From Candidatus Omnitrophota bacterium (GTDB taxonomy: Bacteria > Omnitrophota > Gorgyraeia > 2-01-FULL-45-10): a stretch of DNA of 41,965 bases. This document shows positions 16,759 through 26,501 of this stretch, piece by piece (position 1 is the stretch's first letter; every line of letters starts with the position of its first letter). The notes beneath the pieces are model-generated. The model was not told where the DNA came from and did not search any database. It saw only the letters and a list, made by a program, of their open reading frames with translations. The translations under genes were made by a program, and so were the position numbers. The DNA is taken from NCBI GenBank assembly GCA_028715345.1, contig JAQUSB010000017.1:1-41965 (forward strand). Reading direction: 5' to 3'.

Positions 16759-17695
16759 CGCGGTCGATTTTTTAAAAAGCTCTATCGAGAACGACAGGGT
16801 GTCGCACGCCTATATGTTCATAGGCCCGTCGGGTGTGGGCAAGAAACTTACGGCGGTCAATTTCGCAAAAGCCCTGAATTGCCTGAGTCCTTCGCGCGGC
16901 GGCCCGTGCGATGCGTGCGCCCAGTGCAGAAAAATAGACGCCGCAAACCATCCCGACTTTGCCGTATTCTCTCCGACGAAGGAAGATTCGGGCCTGAGCA
17001 TAGATAAGATAAGGGCTGTTATAAGAGATATAGGCCTGAAGCCTTATGAAGGCCGTAAAAAAGTTTATATAATCGACAGCGCCGATTCGATGAGGCAGGA
17101 AGCGCAGAACGCCCTTCTCAAGACATTGGAAGAACCGCCTTCGGATTCGGTCCTGATATTGATAGCGGAAAATGTCAATGCGATATTTTCTACTATACAA
17201 TCCAGAGTAAAGAGGGTGAGGTTCTTCCCGCTGGCTTCGGACGAAGTAACGCGTATCTTAGTCGACAACTATAAACTGGACGCTAAAAGGGCTCAGGTAT
17301 TATCCGGGATATCGTCCGGTGAGCTTGGCAAAGCGCTGAAATACGAAAAAGAAGGATTTTTCGAAAAACGCAGCCGCATTATCGATTCTCTGGCGGGCGG
17401 GACTTTCGCGGATTCGGACCTTGAAGGTTTTTCCAAATCGGATCTCAGGTTGGCTTTGGATGTGATGCTGACGTGGTATCGCGACATACTGATCGCGAAG
17501 GCAGGCGCGTGCACGCGCGCGGCGCTGGTAAATATAGATAAGGCCGACATAATAGATGCCGAAGCGAAGAAGACAGGATTTAAAGAGCTGAACAATATGA
17601 TAAGCCAGGTGATCTCGACATGTTCGTTCCTCGACCAGAATGTCAATCCGAAGCTTGCAATGGGCGTGCTCGGGTTGAACCTGATGCATCGATAG
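16727..17695 (+). CDS. holB: DNA polymerase III delta-prime subunit (clamp loader), TTG start
   Basis: 322 residues read from TTG at 16727, with GGGAGG (16712-16717) nine bases upstream deciding this start. Features: SHAYMFIGPSGVGKK (27-40), a zinc-type cluster (CLSPSRGGPCDACAQCRKID), then VYIIDSADSMRQEAQNALLKTLEEPPSDSVLILI and IQSRVKRVRF. The P-loop ends in GKK instead of GK(T/S), consistent with a delta-prime subunit that need not hydrolyse ATP. It helps load the sliding clamp in replication. Lies between tmk and ricT as in Bacillus (tmk-yaaQ-yaaR-holB-yaaT). Confidence 0.9.
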   Translation: MSFENIKGQSSAVDFLKSSIENDRVSHAYMFIGPSGVGKKLTAVNFAKALNCLSPSRGGPCDACAQCRKIDAANHPDFAVFSPTKEDSGLSIDKIRAVIRDIGLKPYEGRKKVYIIDSADSMRQEAQNALLKTLEEPPSDSVLILIAENVNAIFSTIQSRVKRVRFFPLASDEVTRILVDNYKLDAKRAQVLSGISSGELGKALKYEKEGFFEKRSRIIDSLAGGTFADSDLEGFSKSDLRLALDVMLTWYRDILIAKAGACTRAALVNIDKADIIDAEAKKTGFKELNNMISQVISTCSFLDQNVNPKLAMGVLGLNLMHR

Positions 17696-17726
17696 GACGG
17701 TAAATAAATTCAGGAGCTAAAAATAT

Positions 17727-18509
17727 ATGTACGAAGTTGTCCAGATAAGACTGAGGGAAGCGGGAAAGATAACCTATTTTTCGCCCGGCGGCACTCGTTT
17801 CAAGATAGGCGAATATGTCATCGTGGAAGCAGATCGCGGCCTTGATTACGGCCAGATATTGTCCGAGACGCAAGCGCTTTTGGATTCCGATATAGACGAG
17901 CCTCTAAAGAGGATAATAAGGAAGGCAAATCCGTGGGACATGCACCAGGTCGAGAAGAATAAGAAGAAGAGCAGGGAAGTGATGGAAGCCTGCTCTAAGA
18001 AGATCCAGGAGCGCAAGCTCCCGATGAAATTGATCGACGCCGAATTTTCTTTCGACCGCTCGAAGATCGTGTTCTATTTCACCGCGGAAGGCCGGGTAGA
18101 TTTCAGGGAACTTGTCAAAGACCTCGCGAATGTTTTCAAGACGCGCATAGAACTGAAGCAGATAGGCGTAAGGGACGAGGCGAAGATACTCGGCGGGCTC
18201 GGGCCGTGCGGCAGGGCGCTCTGCTGCGCGACATACTTAAAAGATTTCGAACCGGTGACGATAAAGATGGCTAAAGAGCAGAACCTCCCGCTCAATCCCA
18301 CGAAGATATCGGGCCTTTGCGGCCGTCTTATGTGCTGTTTAGGCTATGAACATAAGACGTATAAAGAGCTGATGAAGGGCCTGCCGCGCGAAGGCGAGAT
18401 ACTGAAGACGGAAAAGGGCTCCGGCAAGGTAATAAATATAAACGCTTTGAAGCGCTCGGTCACGGTAGAGCTCGAGGACGGCACATGGTTCGAGGTAAAA
18501 TATAAATAA
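17727..18509 (+). CDS. ricT: PSP1-domain protein, RicT/YaaT family
   Basis: 260 residues with the PSP1 C-terminal domain. Conserved cysteines stand in two blocks: GGLGPCGRALCCATYL (Cys161, 166, 167) and SGLCGRLMCCLGYEH (Cys198, 203, 204). In Bacillus, YaaT/RicT binds an iron-sulphur cluster with its partners and modulates RNase Y and phosphorelay; the partners RicA and RicF are not in this window, so that role is not assured. It has a AGGAG ribosome site and lies immediately before metG (1 bp gap). Confidence 0.88.
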   Translation: MYEVVQIRLREAGKITYFSPGGTRFKIGEYVIVEADRGLDYGQILSETQALLDSDIDEPLKRIIRKANPWDMHQVEKNKKKSREVMEACSKKIQERKLPMKLIDAEFSFDRSKIVFYFTAEGRVDFRELVKDLANVFKTRIELKQIGVRDEAKILGGLGPCGRALCCATYLKDFEPVTIKMAKEQNLPLNPTKISGLCGRLMCCLGYEHKTYKELMKGLPREGEILKTEKGSGKVININALKRSVTVELEDGTWFEVKYK

Positions 18510-18510
18510 G

Positions 18511-20064
18511 ATGAAAAAATTTTACATAACGACGCCGCTTTATTACGTAAATTCCAAACCTCATATAGGCCATTCCTATACGACGGTCGCCTGCGATGTC
18601 GTATCGCGTTTTATGCGCCAGGCGGGCCATGACGTATTTTTCATGACAGGTACGGACGAACACGGCGAAAAGATCGAGAAGGCCACCATCGAACGCGGAT
18701 TCAAGCCGGGCGAAGAGCAGAAATTCGTCGATGAAATAGTTCCCGTATTCAAGGATCTCTGGGCTAAACTCAATATAAAATACGATCACTTTATACGCAC
18801 AACGGACGCCTACCATGTCAGAGCTGTCCAGGCGCTTCTCGGCAAATTGTATAAAGACGGCAAGATATATAAAAAAGTGTATAACGGGTGGTTCTGCGTG
18901 CCGTGTGAAACGTTCTGGTCCGACAGCCAGGCCCCCGGCGGCATATGCCCCGACTGCAAAAGGACCGTGGAGAAGCTCGACGAGTCGAACTATTTTTTCA
19001 AGATGTCGGAATACCAGGGATGGCTCGTCGACCATATAAATAAAAATCCCGGTTTCATAAAACCCGATTTCCGCAAGAACGAGGTCCTCGGTTTTCTTAA
19101 GGAGCCGCTCCTCGACCTTTGCATATCGCGGCCGAAGAGCCGCATGAACTGGGGGATAGAAATACCGTTCGATAAAGATTACGTGACATACGTATGGTTC
19201 GATGCCCTTATAAATTATATCTCGGGCATAGGATATCCGGATGACGCGGAACGTTTCAAGGAATATTGGCCCTGCGATTACCACGTAATGGCAAAAGATA
19301 TTCTGCGCCATCACGCCGTTTATTGGCCTATCATGCTCAAGGCCGCGGGGATAGAACCTCCTAAGACCATATTCGCTCACGGCTGGTGGGTCTTCAAAGG
19401 CGAGAAGATGTCGAAGTCGAAGGGCAACGTCGTCGATCCTTTCGATATGATCTCGCGCTACGGCATAGACGCTTACAGGTATTTCCTTTTGCGCGAGATA
19501 TCGTTCGGCATGGACGGGTCTTTCGGCGAAGAGGCTTTTATTTCCAGGTACAACAGCGACCTTGCCAACGATCTCGGCAACCTGCTGAGCCGGACCCTCT
19601 CGATGGTGGAGAAATACTTTGAAGGCAAAGTCCCGGATGCCGGCAAGGGCGCCGCATCTAAAGGGCGGGGCGAGGAATTGAAAAGGGCGGCGCTGGCGCT
19701 CGGCGCGGAGCTGGAAAAGGCCGTGCCGGTTTTCGACTTTATCGGCGCCCTTACAAAGATATGGGAAGCCATCGATATCGCGAATAAGTATATAGAGGAT
19801 TCGAAACCCTGGAGCCTTGCCAAAGAGAAGAAGACGGCTGAATTGTCCGTGATGATGTATGACCTGCTCGAGACCCTCAGGATAATTTCCGTTGTCATAA
19901 AAGCATTCATGCCTGCAACGGCCGATAATATACGCTCTCAGCTTGGACTAGGGGACAGCGCCGCAGCAGGACTTTCGGAAGCGGCCAAATGGGGAATGCT
20001 GAAGGCCGGCTCGAAGATAAATAAGGCAAATCCGCTCTTCCCGCGCATCGAGGCCAAAGCGTAA
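18511..20064 (+). CDS. metG: Methionine-tRNA ligase
   Basis: A 517-residue class I synthetase. HIGH lies at 18-21 (NSKPHIGHSYTT), KMSKS at 299-303 (GEKMSKSKGNVVDP), and a zinc knuckle of the CxxC...CxxC kind sits at about residues 130-155 (CVPCETFWSDSQ, then GGICPDCKRTVEKL). The length fits the form without a C-terminal tRNA-binding extension. It is the last gene of the operon that starts at ilvE; a new promoter begins 18 bp after its stop. Confidence 0.96.
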   Translation: MKKFYITTPLYYVNSKPHIGHSYTTVACDVVSRFMRQAGHDVFFMTGTDEHGEKIEKATIERGFKPGEEQKFVDEIVPVFKDLWAKLNIKYDHFIRTTDAYHVRAVQALLGKLYKDGKIYKKVYNGWFCVPCETFWSDSQAPGGICPDCKRTVEKLDESNYFFKMSEYQGWLVDHINKNPGFIKPDFRKNEVLGFLKEPLLDLCISRPKSRMNWGIEIPFDKDYVTYVWFDALINYISGIGYPDDAERFKEYWPCDYHVMAKDILRHHAVYWPIMLKAAGIEPPKTIFAHGWWVFKGEKMSKSKGNVVDPFDMISRYGIDAYRYFLLREISFGMDGSFGEEAFISRYNSDLANDLGNLLSRTLSMVEKYFEGKVPDAGKGAASKGRGEELKRAALALGAELEKAVPVFDFIGALTKIWEAIDIANKYIEDSKPWSLAKEKKTAELSVMMYDLLETLRIISVVIKAFMPATADNIRSQLGLGDSAAAGLSEAAKWGMLKAGSKINKANPLFPRIEAKA

Positions 20065-20081
20065 CTCTCCTTTAAAATCCA

Positions 20082-20110
20082 TTGACTTGCACATATCTAT
20101 ATTATATAAT
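20082..20110 (+). promoter_or_regulatory. Sigma-70-like promoter of the yggS-...-aroA operon
   Basis: TTGACT at 20082-20087 and a consensus TATAAT at 20105-20110, with 17 bp between, begin 18 bp after metG. The leader to yggS is about 25-30 bases, and AAGG at 20131-20134 is the likely ribosome site. Confidence 0.75.
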
Positions 20111-20142
20111 TCTACCTCAATATTGATATAAAGGCCTTTAGG

Positions 20143-20820
20143 ATGATAGCTGAGAAGATCGAGCTCGTAACACGAAGAATATCAAGTGCTTGCGAAAAAT
20201 CCGGCAGGTCGGCCGAAAGCGTAAAACTGGTCTGCGTGACCAAGACGGCCTCTGTCGAAGAGATAAATGAGGCGATAGGCGCGGGAGCGCGCCTTCTGGG
20301 TGAGAACAGGGTCCAGGACGCCGTTAAAAAGTACGCCTCTATCGGGAATAAAGCAGAGTGGCACCTTATCGGCCATCTCCAGACAAATAAGGCAAGAGAC
20401 GCAGTCAGGATATTTTCGTTAATACATTCGGTAGATAGCGTCCGGCTTGCCAAAGAGATAGATAAAGAAGCGGCCAGGATAAATAAAATCCAGGACATCC
20501 TGGTCCAGGTCAATACTTCGGGTGAGGCCAGTAAATTCGGCATGGAGCCCGGTTCTTTGGAAAATTTTATAAAAGAAACAGTCTTATGTCCTAATATAAA
20601 GATAAAAGGGCTGATGACGATAGCTCCCGAGGCCGGCGATCCCGAAACGGTCCGGCCGTATTTCAGGGCGTTACGCCAGTTGAGGGATAAAGTTAACGGC
20701 TCGAAACCGGCAGTTTGTAATTTACAACTTCTTTCGATGGGCATGTCCGGCGACTTTGAAGTAGCTATCGAAGAAGGTTCGAATATGGTCAGGGTGGGAA
20801 GAGCGATATTCGGAAGATGA
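20143..20820 (+). CDS. yggS: PLP homeostasis protein, YggS/PROSC family
   Basis: 225 residues, an alanine-racemase-fold protein that binds pyridoxal phosphate and buffers it, without known enzyme activity. Lys34 in VCVTKTASVEEI is the PLP lysine. GENRVQDAVKKY, WHLIGHLQTNKA, IHSVDSVRLA and a C-terminal LSMGMSGDFEVAIEEGSNMV complete the family pattern. It is the first gene after a strong promoter and is followed 10 bp later by proC, a pairing found in very many bacteria. Confidence 0.94.
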   Translation: MIAEKIELVTRRISSACEKSGRSAESVKLVCVTKTASVEEINEAIGAGARLLGENRVQDAVKKYASIGNKAEWHLIGHLQTNKARDAVRIFSLIHSVDSVRLAKEIDKEAARINKIQDILVQVNTSGEASKFGMEPGSLENFIKETVLCPNIKIKGLMTIAPEAGDPETVRPYFRALRQLRDKVNGSKPAVCNLQLLSMGMSGDFEVAIEEGSNMVRVGRAIFGR

Positions 20821-20830
20821 GGAGGCTCTC

Positions 20831-21643
20831 ATGACGGACAAAAAGATAGGCATAATAGGCTGCGGGAACATGGGCGAGGCTATCCTTTCGCGCCTGGCCA
20901 ACGTTATAGAAAAGAGCACTTCGATAATGGTCAGCGAATACGATACCGCGCGGCGCGGCTACATCCAGGATAAATACAAGATCATAGTCGAACTCGACAA
21001 TAACGAAGTAATGAAATTCGCGGATATCGTTATTTTAGCCGTTAAGCCGAAAGACTTCGACGGCGTCCTGAAAGAATCGGTCTGCTGCGGCGTGTCTGAA
21101 AAGAAATTGCTGATATCGATAGCCGCGGGCATTACGACCAGATATATAGAGTCTGCGGTCGGAAGCGATATCCCGGTGATACGCGCGATGCCGAATATGT
21201 GCGCTCTCGTAGGGGAGGCGATAACCAGCCTCAGCCGGGGAAAGTCGGCGGGCGATGCGGATATGAAAGCGGCCGGGGATATATTTGCGCTTATCGGCGA
21301 TGTCGTAGAGGTGGACGAGAAGCTCGTCGACGCGGTTACCGCGGTAAGCGGCAGCGGCCCCGCCTATTTTTTCTACATGATCGAGTCTCTTACGGCGTCC
21401 GCGGTCGCGGCAGGCTTAGACAAAAAGACCGCCGCGCGCCTTGTGCTGAAAACGGCGCTCGGCAGCGCTAAGCTGTTGGAGGTGCTCAAAGAAGACCCTG
21501 CCGCTATGCGCAAGAAGGTCGCATCGAAAGGCGGGACGACCGAAGCGGCGCTTGCGGTTTTCGATAAGAAAAAATTCAAGGATATAATAGAAGCTGCCGT
21601 AAAAGCGGCGCAGAAGAGATCAGAAGAACTTTCCAAGGGGTGA
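20831..21643 (+). CDS. proC: Pyrroline-5-carboxylate reductase
   Basis: 270 residues, the last step of proline synthesis using NAD(P)H. The dinucleotide site is IGIIGCGNMGEAIL (6-19); VIRAMPNMCALVGEAITSLS and AVSGSGPAYFFYMIESLTASAV are the substrate-side signatures, with MRKKVASKGGTTEAALAV near the end. GAGG lies upstream. The stop overlaps the region of yggT. Confidence 0.95.
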   Translation: MTDKKIGIIGCGNMGEAILSRLANVIEKSTSIMVSEYDTARRGYIQDKYKIIVELDNNEVMKFADIVILAVKPKDFDGVLKESVCCGVSEKKLLISIAAGITTRYIESAVGSDIPVIRAMPNMCALVGEAITSLSRGKSAGDADMKAAGDIFALIGDVVEVDEKLVDAVTAVSGSGPAYFFYMIESLTASAVAAGLDKKTAARLVLKTALGSAKLLEVLKEDPAAMRKKVASKGGTTEAALAVFDKKKFKDIIEAAVKAAQKRSEELSKG

Positions 21644-21645
21644 AT

Positions 21646-21945
21646 ATGTTCGCATTAGGCAATCTGGTATACGCTCTGGCGACGATATTCGATTATCTGC
21701 TTATCGCGGCCAATTGGCTCGTCATCATAAGGGCGCTCATAAGCTGGGTAAATCCGGATCCTTACAATATGATCGTCCGGTTCCTTTACAGGACGACGGA
21801 ACCGATCCTGGCCCCTTTCAGGCGGCTGGTGCCGATCCATTCGATAGGGCTCGATATATCGCCGATATTCGCGCTGATATTCATATGGTTTCTCAGGCTT
21901 TTTGTGGTCAGGACTTTATTCGGCATAGCGATGAGGTTATCATGA
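21646..21945 (+). CDS. yggT: YggT family small membrane protein
   Basis: About 99 residues with two long hydrophobic segments joined by WVNPDPYNMIVRFLYRTTEP and ILAPFRRLVP, which is the YggT/YlmG signature. The role is not firmly known; in other bacteria it is linked to envelope and division functions. A GTG at 21640 overlaps the proC stop and gives two more residues, but AAGGGG (21635-21640) fits the ATG at 21646 better. Overlaps mtnP by 4 bp. yggS-proC-yggT is a common string. Confidence 0.9.
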   Translation: MFALGNLVYALATIFDYLLIAANWLVIIRALISWVNPDPYNMIVRFLYRTTEPILAPFRRLVPIHSIGLDISPIFALIFIWFLRLFVVRTLFGIAMRLS

Positions 21946-22811
21946 GCGGTAAGATAGGGATAATAGGCGGCAGCGGATTTTATAATATAAGCGGCATTAA
22001 AAATGTCAAAAAAGTAAAAGTCTCTACGCCTTTCGGCAAACCGTCGGACGATTTCATAACAGGGACGCTTGAAGGCAAAGAAGTGGTATTTTTGGCGCGC
22101 CACGGCCAAGGGCATAAGATATTGCCGGGCGAGATAAATTACCGGGCTAACATTTACGGGATGAAGAAATTGGGCGTGGAGAAGATAATCTCCGTTTCCG
22201 CATGCGGGAGCCTTAAGGAAGAGCACAAGCCGCTCGATATAGTGATACCGGACCAGTTCATAGACAGGACCAATATCGGCAGGCTCATGACATTTTTCGG
22301 TAACGGGATAGTTGCCCACATACCTTTTGCCGAACCGGTCTGCCCGCACCTGGCCGGCGCGCTGGCTGATGCCGGGCGTAAAGTAGGCGCGAATATACAA
22401 GAAGGCGGCGTTTACGTAAATATGGAAGGGCCGCAATTCTCGACGAAGGCCGAGTCGAAACTTTACAGGTCGTGGGGAGTGGACATTATAGGTATGACCA
22501 ACCTCGCGGAGGCGAAACTCGCGCGCGAGGCTGAAATATGTTACGCAACATTGGCCTGCATCACCGACTATGACTGCTGGCGGATGGATGAGGCATGCGA
22601 GAGCGTTACGCTCGAAATGGTAATGCAAAATTTGCGTAAGAACGTGGACGTGTCGAAGAATATACTCAAAGCGGTCCTGCCGAGCCTGGGCGTCGAGGGC
22701 GCGTGCGGCTGCTCCTCGGCCCTGAAGGATTCGATAGTCACGAGGCCCGAATCTATCGCCCCCGCCGTCAAAAAGAGATTGAAACTTATAATCGGAAAGT
22801 ACATAAAGTAA
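21942..22811 (+). CDS. mtnP: S-methyl-5'-thioadenosine phosphorylase
   Basis: 289 residues, cleaving methylthioadenosine (left over from spermidine synthesis) to adenine and methylthioribose-1-phosphate. Signatures: [94 protein letters not shown], and TDYDCW, whose Asp is typical for adenine-specific members. The ATG at 21942 overlaps the yggT stop (ATGA); a longer in-frame start from 21714 would run through yggT and is rejected. Inserted between yggT and ileS. Confidence 0.93.
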   Translation: MSGKIGIIGGSGFYNISGIKNVKKVKVSTPFGKPSDDFITGTLEGKEVVFLARHGQGHKILPGEINYRANIYGMKKLGVEKIISVSACGSLKEEHKPLDIVIPDQFIDRTNIGRLMTFFGNGIVAHIPFAEPVCPHLAGALADAGRKVGANIQEGGVYVNMEGPQFSTKAESKLYRSWGVDIIGMTNLAEAKLAREAEICYATLACITDYDCWRMDEACESVTLEMVMQNLRKNVDVSKNILKAVLPSLGVEGACGCSSALKDSIVTRPESIAPAVKKRLKLIIGKYIK

Positions 22812-25606
22812 TGATGGAATACAAGACCACATTAAATTTGCCTAAAACGGATTTCCCGATGAAGGCCGACCTGCCTAATCGCGAACCCAATATGCTTAAA
22901 AATTGGGAGGAGTCCAAGCTCTATTCCAAGATACGCAAAAAAGGCAAAGGTAAGCCCAAATATATCCTTCACGACGGCCCGCCGTACGCGAACGGCAGTA
23001 TCCATATGGGCCATGCTCTCAATAAGATATTGAAGGACATCGTCATCCGGTACAAAACGATGAAAGGTTTTGACTCTCCCTATGTGCCGGGCTGGGACTG
23101 CCACGGCCTGCCGGTAGAGCACCAGCTTTTCAAAGAGCTGAAGATGACGAAGTATGACATCGATCAGGTGAAGTTCAGGAAGATGGCATTCGATTACGCC
23201 ATGAAATACGTCGAGATACAGAAAAAAGAATTCAAGCGCCTCGGTATAATGGGCGACTGGGACGATCCGTATGTAACGATCGCGAAAAGCTATGAAGCCG
23301 AGATCGTGCGGTCGTTCGGTAAACTTGTCGAAAAAGGCTACATCTATAAGGACCTGAAGCCGGTCAACTGGTGCTCGACCTGCGAAACGGCGCTTGCCGA
23401 AGCCGAGGTCGAATACGAAAATAAGGTCTCGCCTTCGATCTATGTGAAGTTCGAATCCGTATATAACGATATGCCGGCAAGCTTCATCATCTGGACGACC
23501 ACGCCGTGGACGCTCGTAGCGAACGTCGCGATAGCGGTCCATCCGGATCCCGATTACGTCCTCGTGGAGGTCAAAGGACAGAAAGAAAGATATATATTGG
23601 CCAAAGCGCTCCTCGAACGTGCTATGGAAAAATTCGGGATAAAAGAATACAAGATAATAAAGACTTTCGACGGGAAGAGCCTCGAGGGGATGGAGGCCAG
23701 GCACCCCTTTATAGACAGGAAGGCCAGGGTAGTTCTCGCGGAATACGTTTCGATGGAAGACGGCACAGGGTGCGTTCACACTGCTCCCGGGCACGGGCAG
23801 GAAGACTACCTCACGGGTAAGAGGTGCGGCCTCCCGACCATAATGCCTGTCGATACCAGAGGAAGATTCGATAATACCGCCGGAGAATTCAGCGGCTTGA
23901 AGGTCAATGACGCGAATAAGCCGATCATCGAGCGCCTTAAATTTTTGGGAAAACTGCTTCGCGAAGAAGAAGTGACCCATTCGTATCCGCATTGCTGGCG
24001 CTGTAAGCGCCCGATCATTTTCCGGGCCACCGACCAGTATTTCATGAAGATCGACCACAAGGATCTGCGCAAGACGATGCTCGACGCCATAAATACGAAG
24101 ATAAAATGGATACCAAAGGCCGGCGAGTCGAGGATAGCGGCGATGGTCGAGAACAGGCCCGATTGGTGCCTGTCGCGCCAGAGATACTGGGGCGTTCCCA
24201 TCATCGCGTTCTATTGCAAGTCGTGCAAAGAGGTCCTTCTCGACGCCAAAGCCATAAACCACGTCGCTTCCATGGTCGAGAAAGAGGGGGCGGACGTATG
24301 GTTTGCGAAAAAGGAGGGCGAGCTTTTGCCGGCTGCGGCGAAATGCAAAAAATGCGGCTGCAAAGAATTCATTAAAGAAACGGATATCATAGATGTCTGG
24401 TTCGATTCGGGCGTCAGCCACCAGGCGGTGCTCAAGAAGAATAAAGACCTCGACTACCCGTGCGAACTTTATCTCGAAGGTTCCGACCAGCACCGGGGAT
24501 GGTTCCAATCCGCCCTCATTACGGGAATGGCGATAGACGGGATCACCCCCTATAAGAACGTTCTCACCCACGGTTTCGTAGTGGACGGCGAGGGCAAGAA
24601 GATGTCGAAGTCGCTCGGCAACGTCATAACGCCGGAACAGGTCATGAAGAAATACGGCGCCGACATATTGAGGCTGTGGGTCGCATCGAGCGATTACAGC
24701 GAGGACGTCAGGATGTCCGATGAGATATTGACGCGGCTGGCGGATGCTTACAGGAAGATACGGAATACGTATAAATATCTTCTCAGTAACCTTTTCGATT
24801 TCGATCCGTTCAAGAATGCCATTCCTTACGGCGATATGCTCGAGATCGACAGGTGGATATTATCGCGGCTTGCCCAGCTTATAAAGGAGTCGGAGAAGAA
24901 TTACGACCAGTTCGAATTCCATAAGGTTTACAGGGATGTTTACAATTTCTGCGTTTACGAAGTTTCGTCGGTATATCTTGATATTCTCAAGGACAGGATG
25001 TATACTTTCAAGGCCGATTCGAGAGAGAGGCGCTCGGGGCAGACGGCCATGCATGAGCTATTGACGTGCCTGTTGAAGATAATGGCCCCGATACTCGCCG
25101 TTACGACCGACGAAGCATGGGCGTATATACATAAAAAAGATAAAGGCGGTTCGATACATCTTGAATCATGGCCGCAGGCCGGCCAGGACAGTTTCTTCGA
25201 AAAAGGGCTTAACGAAAAATGGGCGAAGCTCGTGGCGGTGAGAGAAGCGGTCCTGAAGAGGCTGGAAGAGAAGCGCCAGCAGAACGAAATAGGGTCGAGC
25301 CTTGAAGCTAAAGTAGTCCTTGCCACCGAGGATCGCGATTATAAAAAGCTTCTTAAGGAGAATCACGAGATACTGAGATATCTCTTTATAGTTTCGCAGG
25401 CGGAGATAGCAAAAGAAGCCACCGATAAAGATGCGCTTGACCCGGCGATCCCGGTGGCGATATATATCGAGAAGGCGGCCGGGGAAAAGTGTCAGAGGTG
25501 CTGGAATTACAGTGGACAGGTCGGTTCGTTCAAGGACCACCCTACGCTTTGCGAAAGATGCGTCAAGGCGGTAGGGCATAGCGCAAGTTCAAAAAAGGAG
25601 CAATAA
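22811..25606 (+). CDS. ileS: Isoleucine-tRNA ligase
   Basis: A 931-residue class I synthetase of the bacterial type. HMGH is at 65-68 ([14 protein letters not shown]), KMSKS at 597-601 ([10 protein letters not shown]), a CP1 editing domain holds [16 protein letters not shown] and [17 protein letters not shown], and a C-terminal zinc knuckle reads CQRCWNYSG...CERC. The start is chosen at 22811 because the ATG shares its A with the mtnP stop (TAATG); a frame from 22703 would overlap mtnP by over 100 bp. Heavy use of ATA isoleucine codons makes this enzyme particularly important here. dksA-like follows 2 bp later. Confidence 0.96.
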   Translation: MMEYKTTLNLPKTDFPMKADLPNREPNMLKNWEESKLYSKIRKKGKGKPKYILHDGPPYANGSIHMGHALNKILKDIVIRYKTMKGFDSPYVPGWDCHGLPVEHQLFKELKMTKYDIDQVKFRKMAFDYAMKYVEIQKKEFKRLGIMGDWDDPYVTIAKSYEAEIVRSFGKLVEKGYIYKDLKPVNWCSTCETALAEAEVEYENKVSPSIYVKFESVYNDMPASFIIWTTTPWTLVANVAIAVHPDPDYVLVEVKGQKERYILAKALLERAMEKFGIKEYKIIKTFDGKSLEGMEARHPFIDRKARVVLAEYVSMEDGTGCVHTAPGHGQEDYLTGKRCGLPTIMPVDTRGRFDNTAGEFSGLKVNDANKPIIERLKFLGKLLREEEVTHSYPHCWRCKRPIIFRATDQYFMKIDHKDLRKTMLDAINTKIKWIPKAGESRIAAMVENRPDWCLSRQRYWGVPIIAFYCKSCKEVLLDAKAINHVASMVEKEGADVWFAKKEGELLPAAAKCKKCGCKEFIKETDIIDVWFDSGVSHQAVLKKNKDLDYPCELYLEGSDQHRGWFQSALITGMAIDGITPYKNVLTHGFVVDGEGKKMSKSLGNVITPEQVMKKYGADILRLWVASSDYSEDVRMSDEILTRLADAYRKIRNTYKYLLSNLFDFDPFKNAIPYGDMLEIDRWILSRLAQLIKESEKNYDQFEFHKVYRDVYNFCVYEVSSVYLDILKDRMYTFKADSRERRSGQTAMHELLTCLLKIMAPILAVTTDEAWAYIHKKDKGGSIHLESWPQAGQDSFFEKGLNEKWAKLVAVREAVLKRLEEKRQQNEIGSSLEAKVVLATEDRDYKKLLKENHEILRYLFIVSQAEIAKEATDKDALDPAIPVAIYIEKAAGEKCQRCWNYSGQVGSFKDHPTLCERCVKAVGHSASSKKEQ

Positions 25607-25608
25607 AA

Positions 25609-26073
25609 ATGGCAAAAGCTAAGAAGACGAAAAAGATCAAAAAGATCGCGCGCGCTAAAAAAAAGAAACAGGCTGTTGCTAAAAAGCCCAGGATAAAAAG
25701 GATGCCGAAGGCGGTGCTTAAAAAGTACAAGGCGCTGCTGATAAAAGAGAGGGAAAAAGTCGGCGGAGGGCTGTCCCATATAGCGGAAAATACGCTCAAT
25801 AGATCTCAGAGAGACGCTTCCGGGGACCTTTCGGGGTATTCATATCACATGGCCGACATGGCGAGCGACGACTACGAGAGGGAGTTTTCCCTCGGGCGCG
25901 CCACCGATGAGCAGAAACTGCTCTATCAGATCGACGAAGCCATGAAGCGCGTAGAAGACGGGACTTACGGCAGCTGCCTGCAATGCGGCAAGCCGATATC
26001 GAAGAAACGCCTGGCCGCTTTACCTTACTCGGAGCTGTGCATAGAATGCCAGAAGTCTAACGAGGGTAAATGA
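25609..26073 (+). CDS. TraR/DksA-family zinc-finger protein with Lys-rich N-terminus
   Basis: 154 residues. The C-terminus is a C4 zinc finger (Cys123, 126, 144, 147; SCLQCGKPI and LCIECQKS) and the middle carries YHMADMASDDYEREFSLG, the coiled-coil tip pattern of the TraR/DksA family. The first ~35 residues are almost all Lys, Ala and Arg. DksA relatives bind RNA polymerase in its secondary channel; the basic tail could add nucleic-acid contact, which is inference. Bacillus carries a DksA-like gene (ylyA) at the same site between ileS and lspA. The stop overlaps lspA by 4 bp. Confidence 0.88.
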   Translation: MAKAKKTKKIKKIARAKKKKQAVAKKPRIKRMPKAVLKKYKALLIKEREKVGGGLSHIAENTLNRSQRDASGDLSGYSYHMADMASDDYEREFSLGRATDEQKLLYQIDEAMKRVEDGTYGSCLQCGKPISKKRLAALPYSELCIECQKSNEGK

Positions 26074-26501
26074 TATTTGCGCTAGCGTCGCTCGTTTTTG
26101 TCCTCGATAGGATCACGAAGATAATAGCCTTAAGCGCTATGTCTTCCGGCCAGTCGATAGAAGTCCTGCCGAATATTTTTCATATTACGCTCGTTCTCAA
26201 TAACGGTACGGCGTTCGGCCTTATGAAAGGCCAGAATACGGCCCTTGCCGTCATCACGGCAGCCGCCGCTGTATCGATAGTTGCTTACGCTGTGACTCAT
26301 AAAGGCCTGAGCCTTGCCGTTTCTTCCGCGTTAGGTTTGATACTGGGCGGCGCTTTGGGCAACCTGCTTGACAGAATAAAATTCGGCTGCGTAGTAGACT
26401 TTTTCGATTTCCGTATATGGCCGGTATTCAATATCGCGGATTCGGCCATTACGGTAGGAATGATAATTCTGGTGATAATTTTATGCACCCGGTCCTCTTA
26501 A
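26070..26501 (+). CDS. lspA: Lipoprotein signal peptidase II
   Basis: 143 residues with four hydrophobic segments. It cuts the signal peptide of prolipoproteins after lipidation by Lgt. The aspartates Asp110 (KFGCVVDFFDF) and Asp124 (FNIADSAI) are the catalytic pair, and LVLNNGTAFGLM is the substrate-side asparagine motif. It overlaps the dksA-like gene by 4 bp and lgt by 19 bp, placing both lipoprotein maturation steps side by side. Confidence 0.95.
   Translation: MIFALASLVFVLDRITKIIALSAMSSGQSIEVLPNIFHITLVLNNGTAFGLMKGQNTALAVITAAAAVSIVAYAVTHKGLSLAVSSALGLILGGALGNLLDRIKFGCVVDFFDFRIWPVFNIADSAITVGMIILVIILCTRSS

Noticed and set aside
21714-21941. Upstream in-frame extension of mtnP
   Set aside because: It would overlap nearly all of yggT; the ATG at 21942 begins exactly with the family's N-terminus (KIGIIGGSG).
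22832-24571. 579-residue open frame on the minus strand across ileS
   Set aside because: It lies fully opposite a clear IleRS with both signature motifs, has no ribosome site or recognisable domain, and reads like an antisense shadow.
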